Notes under the pieces: generated by a model | What the model was told of the DNA's origin: nothing | Database searches by the model: none | What the model saw: the letters and a program-made list of their open reading frames with translations, nothing else | Shown here: positions 12,453-17,579 of the stretch, piece after piece | Layout: each line of letters starts with the position of its first letter | Numbering within the stretch: the first letter of the stretch is position 1 | Program-made: the position numbers and the translations under genes | DNA from: JAPLVB01 sp964353635 | GTDB taxonomy: Archaea > Aenigmatarchaeota > Aenigmatarchaeia > QMZP01 | NCBI GenBank assembly: GCA_964353635.1 | Contig: CAYGVS010000021.1 | Location: 1-17,579, forward strand | Length of the DNA: 17,579 bases | Reading direction: 5' to 3'

Positions 12453-12519
12453 GAAGGTGTCAGCTATTGGATAGAAGGCGGCAAGAGTCGCCTTCAGGCA
12501 CTTTGGCGCCTTCAGGTGA
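12453..12519 (+). promoter_or_regulatory. structured 5' leader of rfcS with alternative GAAGG/CCTTC pairings
   Basis: Two upstream arms, GAAGGTG (12453-12459) and GAAGGCG (12474-12480), face two identical downstream arms CGCCTTC (12489-12495 and 12507-12513) inside a repeated CGCCTTCAGG. The compact form is the 7-bp hairpin 12474-12480/12489-12495. The second downstream arm abuts the Shine-Dalgarno AGGTGA (12514-12519), so its pairing could change access to it. Most genes here appear leaderless, so a roughly 70-nt leader is exceptional. Confidence 0.55.
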
Positions 12520-12524
12520 ATGCT

Positions 12525-13469
12525 ATGGAGCTTTGGACAGAGAAATACAGGCCGAAAAGGCTCTCGGAAGTGATAGACCAGAAGCATGTGGTGGAAAGGC
12601 TCAAGGCCTGGGTGAAGGAGGGCTCGATCCCGAACATGCTTTTCGCAGGCCCGGCAGGGGTTGGCAAGACCACGATAGCACTGGCTCTTGCGCAGGAGCT
12701 CTTTGGCGAGAACTGGAAGCGGAACTTCAGCGAAACGAACGCGTCGGACGAAAGGGGCATCAACGTTGTTAGAGGCAAAATAAAGGACTTCGCAAGAGTG
12801 AAATCGATGGGCTCCGAATTCAAGATAGTCTTCCTGGACGAGAGCGATGCCCTCACCCCGGAGGCGCAGCAGGCCCTCAGGAGGACCATGGAAAAGTTCT
12901 CCAGAGTGTGCAGGTTCATCCTAAACTGCAACTATTCCTCCCGCATCATAGACCCCATCCAGTCCAGATGCGCGGTCTTCAGGTTTAAAAGGCTCACAGA
13001 GAAAGGCGTTGGAGAATACATAAGCAGGATTGCTAAAGGAGAGAAACTTACTGTTTCTGAGGATGCGATACCAGCGATTTTCGAGGCCTCTGAGGGGGAC
13101 CTGCGAAAGGCCACGAACATCCTGCAGGCTGCGGCCGCATCTGGAAAAATCACAAAGGAGAGCATTTACGAAGTCTCCTCGCAGGCAAGGCCCCAGGACG
13201 TGAGGAATATGATAGACCTTGCCATAGCAGGCAAGTTCCCTGAGGCACGAAAGCGGCTTTATGACCTGCTCATAGAGCAGGGCCTTTCAGGAGAGGACAT
13301 AATCAGGGAGATGCACAAGTCCATCTTCGAACTGGGGATTTCTGAACCTGCCAAATTGGAACTGATTGAGAAGATTGGAGAGTTTGAGTTCCGCCTGAAC
13401 CAGGGCAGCTCCGAGGACATACAGCTGGAGGCGCTTCTGGCGAATTTCATACGATTGGGGAAGAAGTAA
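12525..13469 (+). CDS. rfcS: replication factor C small subunit (clamp loader ATPase)
   Basis: 314 residues. RfcS, with the large subunit, loads the PCNA sliding clamp onto primed DNA. The start MELWTEKYRPKRL is typical. Walker A is GPAGVGKTT (42-50); Walker B is VFLDESDALT (102-111), with S where DEAD-like forms have A; the arginine-finger SRC motif is 147-149 (DPIQSRC). Sensor 2 and the C-terminal collar domain follow to residue 314. I chose ATG 12525 over the in-frame GTG at 12516 because AGGTGA is correctly spaced for it and the GTG lies inside that site. The last 69 nt (13401-13469) are duplicated, about 86% identical, beyond the neighbouring ATPase gene, so the 3' end may have been replaced by integration. 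Confidence 0.97.
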   Translation: MELWTEKYRPKRLSEVIDQKHVVERLKAWVKEGSIPNMLFAGPAGVGKTTIALALAQELFGENWKRNFSETNASDERGINVVRGKIKDFARVKSMGSEFKIVFLDESDALTPEAQQALRRTMEKFSRVCRFILNCNYSSRIIDPIQSRCAVFRFKRLTEKGVGEYISRIAKGEKLTVSEDAIPAIFEASEGDLRKATNILQAAAASGKITKESIYEVSSQARPQDVRNMIDLAIAGKFPEARKRLYDLLIEQGLSGEDIIREMHKSIFELGISEPAKLELIEKIGEFEFRLNQGSSEDIQLEALLANFIRLGKK

Positions 13470-13470
13470 G

Positions 13471-14799
13471 CTATCCCACAAGCAGCCATTTCCAAAGCGG
13501 AATGCAGGCGATTTTCCTGTCGCCTATCTTTTCTTCCATTTCCAGGTCTTTCGTTATTACAAGGCCTTTTTTCAGGCCGAATTCGTCCATGGCCTTCAGA
13601 AGCGCCTTTATTTCCCTTTCTTTGGTTTCCTCCTTTCCCATGTCCCAGCACACCTGAATAAGCTCGCTTACTTTAGGGCCCTCCCTCACGATAAAGTCAA
13701 CCTCTTCCTGCTGCCTGGATTTCCAATAGTTTATTTCTGTCCCGCTTTCCTTGAACCTTCTTCTTAGCTCAAGGTAGACCGCATTTTCCGCCATCTTCCC
13801 GCAACCCTCAGATACCGGGTTTACGGCGTTCCTGAGGCCTGTGTCCACGGAGTATATTTTCCTCGGGTACTTCAGCTGCTCCCTGACTTTTTTGGAAAAA
13901 ATCGGCACGAAAAAGAAAAGGAAGACTTCCTCCAGCACGGAGGTGTACCTGAGCAGGGTCCTTGTTGATACGGGAATGCCCTGCGAGTTCAGGTAGTCCT
14001 TTCCCCTCCTGTAGCTAAAGTAGGATGAGATGTTGGACAAAAGGAATCGCAGGAAATTCTCCATTACCACGGTTTCCTTTATCCCGTGCTTTTCCATTAT
14101 GTCCTTATAGAGTATGTCATCATAATATGCCCTTAGAATCTCTGTTTTCATCTGGCCGCTGCCTTCCAGGCAGATTTCTGGAAAGCCCCCGTATTTCAGG
14201 TACTCTTCCAGCATCGTCCTGGCCGTGGCCTGCTTCCTTGCGGAATAGAGCACATCCTCCCTGGAGAATTTCATGCCCCTGAAATCCAGGAATTCGGAAA
14301 AGCTTAGCGGGAACACCTTGATGGACACATGCCTTCCTGTAAGGAGCGATGCTATGTCTTTCCTTATTATCCTGGAGGTCGAGCCTGAAACCACAATCTT
14401 TATCCTCCCCTTGTGGCTGTCATAAACGCTCCTTGCCCAGCGCTCCCAGTTCCTTACGTTGTGAATCTCATCAAGGAAGAGGAACGCCTTCCCAGAGCCC
14501 TTCTCAAGAGCGTAATCCAGCAGCGCGTCCAGAAGCCTTTCCGTGGGCGGGTAAAGCACCCTGTTCTCGAAGTTTATGTAAATTATGGAGTCTTTAGGCA
14601 CGCCAGCCCTTTCCAGCTCCTTTATGACCATGAACATGAGGAATGTCTTGCCGGACCTCCTGACCCCTATTATGTCTATCATGTGGTCCAGCCTTGAGAA
14701 AAGGTCAATGTTGACAGCCCTTTTCTTGACCTTACCAATCTCCCTTTCCTGCCACTCCTTTATGGCGTACCTTATCCTTTCCCTCTCGTTCATATTCAT
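13471..14799 (-). CDS. AAA_14 / DUF4143 ATPase
   Basis: 442 residues from the ATG at 14799. This family of P-loop ATPases with a C-terminal nuclease-like DUF4143 domain is abundant and mobile in archaea; its cellular role is not settled. Visible features (numbered from 14799): Walker A GVRRSGKT at about 45-52, Walker B FLFLDEIHNVRNWERW at about 107-122, sensor 1 IKIVVSGSTS, then GRHVSIKVFPLSFSEFL. The DUF4143 region contains TGLRNAV, the MAENAVYLELRRR helix and NYWKSRQQEEVDFIVREG, the restriction-endonuclease-like E-VDF motif. It ends LWKWLLVG. A TTG further upstream (14853) would read through the operator repeats, and the TATA box at 14822-14829 argues against it. It is flanked by rfcS tail copies and lies antisense to rfcS. 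Confidence 0.9.
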   Translation of the reverse strand: MNMNERERIRYAIKEWQEREIGKVKKRAVNIDLFSRLDHMIDIIGVRRSGKTFLMFMVIKELERAGVPKDSIIYINFENRVLYPPTERLLDALLDYALEKGSGKAFLFLDEIHNVRNWERWARSVYDSHKGRIKIVVSGSTSRIIRKDIASLLTGRHVSIKVFPLSFSEFLDFRGMKFSREDVLYSARKQATARTMLEEYLKYGGFPEICLEGSGQMKTEILRAYYDDILYKDIMEKHGIKETVVMENFLRFLLSNISSYFSYRRGKDYLNSQGIPVSTRTLLRYTSVLEEVFLFFFVPIFSKKVREQLKYPRKIYSVDTGLRNAVNPVSEGCGKMAENAVYLELRRRFKESGTEINYWKSRQQEEVDFIVREGPKVSELIQVCWDMGKEETKEREIKALLKAMDEFGLKKGLVITKDLEMEEKIGDRKIACIPLWKWLLVG

Positions 14800-14802
14800 A
14801 GT

Positions 14803-14855
14803 GTTTACTTGGGGAAACAAGAATATAAGCTTTTCGTTTACTTGGGGAAACAAGA
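14803..14855 (-). promoter_or_regulatory. twin 20-nt repeats flanking the ATPase TATA box (candidate operator)
   Basis: GTTTACTTGGGGAAACAAGA occurs perfectly at 14803-14822 and 14836-14855, 33 nt start to start. Each has GTTT/AAAC ends, so each is a partial palindrome. A TATA-like CTTATATT (minus strand, 14822-14829) sits between them, centred 26.5 nt before ATG 14799. One copy covers the predicted start site and the other the upstream promoter region, as expected for autoregulation or for element recognition. Confidence 0.65.
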
Positions 14856-14862
14856 TTTCATG

Positions 14863-14931
14863 CAGGGCGGCTCAGAGGACATCCAGCTGGAGGCCCTGCT
14901 GGCGAATTTCATACGGGTTGGGAGGAAGTAG
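14863..14931 (+). pseudogene. detached rfcS 3'-end remnant
   Basis: Encodes QGGSEDIQLEALLANFIRVGRK and a TAG, matching the rfcS C-terminus. An in-frame ATG at 14860 gives a 23-codon frame but no domain. Homology stops abruptly at both ends. It overlaps the last codons of the minus-strand membrane protein gene. Confidence 0.85.
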
Positions 14932-15235
14932 TTGATTTTCTTTTTGTAAGAGAATTAATTCCGCAGGCTAAAAAATAAGGTAGAATCAATAATGCAAGAA
15001 CCATTGTTATATATCCGATAGGTGTAAATATCGTTTCAGCACCTACATAGAAAATGAAAATATCAAGCCCGCAAAAACTGTCTGAAAATTCTGGAGGATT
15101 TGGGATAACTGGTCTAGTTTTGCATGCAAATATTCTGGTGTCGGTCATTCCAAAGAAAAATAAAGATAAGATAACAAATATCAGAAAGGACAGAATGATT
15201 CTTTTTGTTGGTTTCAGAAATTGTTTCAATCCCAT
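14909..15235 (-). CDS. small AT-rich membrane protein, unknown function
   Basis: 108 residues. Hydrophobic segments at about 12-30 (IILSFLIFVILSLFFFGM) and 65-90 (the second near YITMVLALLILPYFLACGI) flank an outside loop with two cysteines. The pattern MGLKQFLKPTKRIILSFLIF is like small hypothetical membrane proteins common in DPANN genomes. Start: ATG 15235, 1 nt after the bPH2 stop, with GAGGAG upstream, indicating translational coupling; the frame open to 15253 would overlap that gene. Its final codons (TTSSQPV, stop) are read antisense through the rfcS remnant, so its C-terminus was probably redefined by the rearrangement. Base composition is clearly more AT-rich than its neighbours. Confidence 0.7.
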   Translation of the reverse strand: MGLKQFLKPTKRIILSFLIFVILSLFFFGMTDTRIFACKTRPVIPNPPEFSDSFCGLDIFIFYVGAETIFTPIGYITMVLALLILPYFLACGINSLTKRKSTTSSQPV

Positions 15236-15236
15236 T

Positions 15237-15872
15237 TTATCTCCTCTTCTCAAGCAGCTTCCTTATCTTCACAAGCTCTCCAAGCACATTGTCCTGGTGG
15301 CTTTCGAATGTGCCTGTGGTACCCACCTGCTTTGTCCCGTGCACGTAGCCCATTATCAGGCTGCGCAGCTCCTCGAAATGCACGACCCCTTCTATCCTTA
15401 TCTCTGCCTGCCGGCCTGTTCCACCTGATGCTCCTGAATATCCCGCTGTCTGTATCTTCAGGGAGCCTATCCCCAGGCTCCTGGAAACAGGGCCCTGCTC
15501 TATGTCTATGTTCGTTATCCTGTTGTAAGGCACGATTCCGGTCTTCCTGAACCACACGCCCCTCCTCCACACCATCTCGTTCCCTGTGAGCTTGTATTTC
15601 AGGGTGTCATAGTATCTGGGTATCCAGTAAAGTGCCACCAAGGTTATTATCATCACCGGAACGCCAAGAAAGACGCTGATTATGAGGATGATGCCCATCG
15701 GTGCGAAGAGCAGGAGAGGGATGTACCAGCTGAAGAAGAATATGAGCAGGACTGCCAGCACGTTTATGTAATAGTATTTCCTGTAGGCGGGGTCCGCCCT
15801 GAACTCCTCCCCGAGTTGAACATTTGACAGAAGGCGTCCTCTGACGCCTTCGGTCTTTTGTGACTTTGCCAT
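15237..15872 (-). CDS. bPH2 (YdbS-like) PH-domain membrane protein
   Basis: 211 residues. Two membrane helices (about 37-58 and 60-84) precede a bacterial-type PH domain 2. Its strands carry YKLTGNEMVWRRGVWFRKTG (about 94-113) and the family core IVPYNRITNIDIEQGPVSRSLGIGSLKIQTAG (114-145). The C-terminus is a basic coiled helix (ELVKIRKLLEKRR). Proteins of this group are membrane-associated with no settled function. The ATG at 15872 is about 25 nt from a TATA element at 15893-15900, so it is probably leaderless. It is followed, and probably coupled, by the small membrane protein gene. Confidence 0.85.
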   Translation of the reverse strand: MAKSQKTEGVRGRLLSNVQLGEEFRADPAYRKYYYINVLAVLLIFFFSWYIPLLLFAPMGIILIISVFLGVPVMIITLVALYWIPRYYDTLKYKLTGNEMVWRRGVWFRKTGIVPYNRITNIDIEQGPVSRSLGIGSLKIQTAGYSGASGGTGRQAEIRIEGVVHFEELRSLIMGYVHGTKQVGTTGTFESHQDNVLGELVKIRKLLEKRR

Positions 15873-15890
15873 ATTTAGAATTGGATTGGC

Positions 15891-15900
15891 TTTTTATATA
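15891..15900. promoter_or_regulatory. shared divergent TATA element between the bPH2 gene and adk
   Basis: TTTTTATATA on plus and TATATAAAAA on minus. On minus it gives a leaderless bPH2 transcript. On plus it predicts a start near 15923 and thus a roughly 140-nt adk leader. Confidence 0.5.
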
Positions 15901-15960
15901 TGCCGCAGAGCATAATATTTACCAATTTAATCGGTTAACACGAAAGTTGAAAGTTGATGG

Positions 15961-16056
15961 TTCGCATTGAATGCATGCGAATCGCCTTCGTTCAAGTGGT
16001 AGGAAGGTGTTTCCATGTGATCTGGTGAAACACCTTCACTCTAAGAAATGGGAGGT
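15961..16056 (+). promoter_or_regulatory. structured 5' leader of adk
   Basis: Hairpin 1 is TTCGCAT (15961-15967) / ATGCGAA (15975-15981). Hairpin 2 is an 11-bp perfect stem GAAGGTGTTTC (16003-16013) / GAAACACCTTC (16027-16037). An upstream CGCCTTC (15983-15989) can instead pair with GAAGGTG (16003-16009), giving mutually exclusive folds. The loop of hairpin 2 holds an ATG-TGA start-stop (16015-16020), 5 nt after the SD-like GAAGGTG. The true Shine-Dalgarno GGAGGT is at 16051-16056. Confidence 0.5.
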
Positions 16057-16064
16057 TGTTTCAT

Positions 16065-16733
16065 ATGAATGTAATTTTTCTGGGGCCGCCTGGCTCAGGT
16101 AAGGGCACTTACGCCTCAAGGTCAGCTCCGCAACTCGGGATACCACATATCTCAACAGGAGACCTGCTTAGGGAGGCTGTCGCCAAGAAGACCCCGATAG
16201 GGAAGAAGGCTGAAGGCTTCATGAAGAAGGGCGCCCTCGTTCCTGATGAGATAATCATGCAGATAGTCAAGGAAAGACTTTCCAGGCCTGATGCCAAGCC
16301 TGGCTTCCTTTTCGACGGCTTCCCGAGAACAATCAAGCAGGCCGAATCGCTGGGAGGGATGTCAAAGATAGATGTCGTGATAAACCTCAGGATCCCTGAC
16401 AAGGTCATAATAAAGAAGATACTTGCCCGCAGGACATGCCAGAAGTGCGGGGAGATTTATAATATAGCAGACATCCATTTCGGGAGGGTGAACATGCCTC
16501 CGGTCCTCCCGAAGAAGTCTGGGATTTGCGACAAGTGTAGAGGCAGGCTCGTGAGCAGGTCTGACGAGACTGAGCAAATCATAAAGGACAGGCTTGATGT
16601 TTACAGGAAGGAGACGCAGCCGCTCATTGATTACTACTCAAAGAGGAAGCTGCTCAGGAACGTTGATGTGATAGGCTCTCCTCAGGTCATGGTGCCAATC
16701 ATAATGAGCGAAATCAGAAAAGCCGGTAAGTAG
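16065..16733 (+). CDS. adk: adenylate kinase, zinc-lid long form
   Basis: 222 residues. Interconverts ATP + AMP and 2 ADP in the cytoplasm. P-loop GPPGSGKGT (7-15), AMP-binding HISTGDLLR (28-36) and LFDGFPRT (82-89), and a lid with the zinc set C125, C128, C155 and C158 (RTCQKCG and GICDKCRG). This is the Adk type shared with bacteria, not the short trimeric archaeal AdkA. ATG 16065 has GGAGGT 8 nt upstream; the in-frame TTG at 16056 is rejected because it overlaps that site. tmk follows after 8 nt, giving a nucleotide kinase operon. Expression may depend on the long hairpin leader. Confidence 0.96.
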   Translation: MNVIFLGPPGSGKGTYASRSAPQLGIPHISTGDLLREAVAKKTPIGKKAEGFMKKGALVPDEIIMQIVKERLSRPDAKPGFLFDGFPRTIKQAESLGGMSKIDVVINLRIPDKVIIKKILARRTCQKCGEIYNIADIHFGRVNMPPVLPKKSGICDKCRGRLVSRSDETEQIIKDRLDVYRKETQPLIDYYSKRKLLRNVDVIGSPQVMVPIIMSEIRKAGK

Positions 16734-16741
16734 TGGGATTT

Positions 16742-17347
16742 ATGCGGGGCAAGCTAATCGTGATAGAAGGAATAGATGGAGCAGGAGGGGAGACCCAGTC
16801 CAAGATGCTTCTTGACCATTTCCGCTCCAGAAAAATCCCATGCGAAAGGATTTACTATCCCGACTATGGGAACCCAATAGGAGACCTTCTGCACGAATAC
16901 CTTCATAAAAAATACGATTTCTCCCCTGACATGCAGTTCCTGCTTTTCTCAGCGGACATGATAAAGGACCGCGAGAGGATTCAGGGATGGCTGAACGAAG
17001 GAAGGATAGTGATTGCTGACAGGTATTTCACGAGCGCCCTTGCATACCAGGTCATGAGAGGATTCCCCCTTGAGAACGCCCTGAAGTTCGCAGAGATTTT
17101 CAGGTTGCCCAAACCGGACATGATACTCTTCCTCAAAATCTCGCCCAAGACCTCCATAAAGCGCAAAAAGGTGGAGAAAAAGGACCTTGACAGGAACGAG
17201 GCTGACAGCAAGCTGCATGAGCAGGTCTCGGAATCCTATGAATCCCTTGTAAAGAAACAGGTGTGGGGAAGCTGGTTCGCAATAGACGGGGAGAGATCCA
17301 AGGAAGAGGTCTTCTTGCAGATAAAGAAGGTTCTTCGACTGGAATGA
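16742..17347 (+). CDS. tmk: thymidylate kinase family protein with altered P-loop
   Basis: 201 residues. dTMP kinase makes dTDP for DNA synthesis. The family order is intact: KLIVIEGIDGAG (4-15), YYPDYGNPIGDLLHEYL (38-54), the DRY motif in IADRYFTSALAYQ (91-103), PDMILFLKISPKTSIKR in the second half and a basic lid (KRKKVEKKDLDR). The P-loop reads EGIDGAGGETQ, with Gly (residue 16) where the ATP-phosphate-binding Lys of GxGKTTQ or GxGKETQ is expected. Activity may be reduced or use another residue. ATG 16742 is preferred; a GTG at 16733 overlaps the adk stop. It is translationally close to adk, without a separate promoter. Confidence 0.88.
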   Translation: MRGKLIVIEGIDGAGGETQSKMLLDHFRSRKIPCERIYYPDYGNPIGDLLHEYLHKKYDFSPDMQFLLFSADMIKDRERIQGWLNEGRIVIADRYFTSALAYQVMRGFPLENALKFAEIFRLPKPDMILFLKISPKTSIKRKKVEKKDLDRNEADSKLHEQVSESYESLVKKQVWGSWFAIDGERSKEEVFLQIKKVLRLE

Positions 17348-17362
17348 AGGCATCTGGCTCAG

Positions 17363-17579
17363 TTATAGGAGCCTTTCCAGCTCGCCAAGGCTGCCTATCG
17401 TCTTCTCATACTCGCCTTTCTCGATCCAGCTCGGGACGAACTTGAACTCCTTAGGGTCCCGCTTGATGAGGATGGCATGCATGCCCACTGAGAGCGCGGC
17501 CTGCACATCATCATGCAGGTTATCCCCGACCATCACAGCTTCCTCAGGATTGACTCCAAGCTTTTCCAGCACCAGAAGG
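17363..17579 (-). CDS. HAD-superfamily hydrolase, C-terminal part (cut by window edge)
   Basis: About 72 residues to the stop at 17363; the frame is open past the window edge, so the start lies outside. It contains HAD motif IV in EEAVMVGDNLHDDVQAALSVGMHAILIKRD, whose GDNLHDD acidic pair binds Mg. This is followed by a short tail (FKFVPSWIEKGEYEKTIGSLGELERLL) typical of Gph/YjjG-like phosphatases of archaea. Substrate cannot be told. It converges on tmk with 15 nt between the stops. Confidence 0.88.
   Translation of the reverse strand, partial: LLVLEKLGVNPEEAVMVGDNLHDDVQAALSVGMHAILIKRDPKEFKFVPSWIEKGEYEKTIGSLGELERLL

Larger units (their letters stand above)
13401..14931. mobile_element. putative one-gene integrative module targeting the 3' end of rfcS
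   Basis: The final 69 nt of rfcS (13401-13469) recur in direct orientation at 14863-14931 with about ten differences, including a second stop codon. Between them lies only the AAA_14/DUF4143 ATPase gene, whose stop begins 2 nt after the rfcS stop. Most differences are synonymous or conservative: QGSSEDIQLEALLANFIRLGKK against QGGSEDIQLEALLANFIRVGRK. Both tails were therefore once selected as protein. An element carrying its own rfcS tail and restoring the gene on insertion explains this. No integrase is visible, so the mechanism is unknown. Confidence 0.6.

Noticed and set aside
12467..12772. Open frame overlapping rfcS in another frame, starting in the leader (TTG at 12467)
   Set aside because: It is a shadow of rfcS with Arg/Gly-rich, non-protein-like composition.
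14803..14855. CRISPR-like pair of repeats
   Set aside because: Only two copies with a 13-nt gap that contains a TATA box; no array and no cas genes.
16003..16045. adk leader hairpin as a BHB intron (AGTG 15995-15998 with CACT 16037-16040)
   Set aside because: Bulges would be 5 and 4 nt and the outer helix only 3 bp; excision would not affect any coding frame.

Overview
The window is a gene-dense piece of an archaeal genome. Evidence is a Nop5 box C/D RNP protein, a replication factor C small subunit, an AK6/Fap7-type kinase, archaeal TATA boxes about 24-27 nt upstream of start codons (leaderless genes), GGTGA/GGAGG Shine-Dalgarno sites and tRNA genes with bulge-helix-bulge (BHB) introns. The style of the surface proteins (CDGxDNDCDG repeats, a Cys-rich CSNSVQDNGEDGVDCGG-type tail) and the heavily interrupted tRNA genes suggest a DPANN-type lineage (Micrarchaeota, Diapherotrites, Aenigmarchaeota or similar). 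That placement is inference; no rRNA is present.

Layout. 1-4362: the end of an unknown gene, a giant Cys-rich membrane-anchored surface protein (minus) and nop5 (minus). 4460-5332: four tRNA genes on the plus strand, Val(CAC), Val(GAC), Glu(TTC) and Leu(TAG), the last three apparently one polycistronic unit ending in a T-run. 5411-6981: a secreted three-repeat Ig-like protein (minus) and a small membrane protein (plus), divergent around an AT-rich region with four copies of an 8-mer in alternating orientation. 7128-8677: tRNA-Ser(TGA), then TraB/PrgY-like and DUF116 genes that overlap tail to tail. 8715-12403 (minus): HtpX protease, a small membrane protein, an AK6-like kinase and a secreted transglutaminase-like protein. 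12453-14931: rfcS with a hairpin leader, followed by an AAA_14/DUF4143 ATPase flanked by a second diverged copy of the rfcS 3' end. 14909-17579: a small membrane protein and a bPH2 protein (minus), adk with a long structured leader, tmk, and a truncated HAD phosphatase.

The most remarkable content is RNA-level. Five tRNA genes contain ten inferred introns, at three recurring sites: D-loop, 37/38 and T-loop. Val(GAC) and Glu(TTC) carry all three each, and removing them at BHB-like cut sites gives canonical tRNAs of 73-85 nt. Repeated hairpin linkers sit 2-3 nt upstream of two tRNAs. A related GAAGG...CCTTC hairpin, with a compensatory base-pair change, occurs in a tRNA T-loop intron and in the rfcS leader; a looser version is in the adk leader.

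The second remarkable item is a 69-nt duplication of the rfcS 3' end (about 86% identical, mostly synonymous changes) bracketing a one-gene ATPase module. It looks like a small integrative element that targets the 3' end of rfcS and restores the reading frame.
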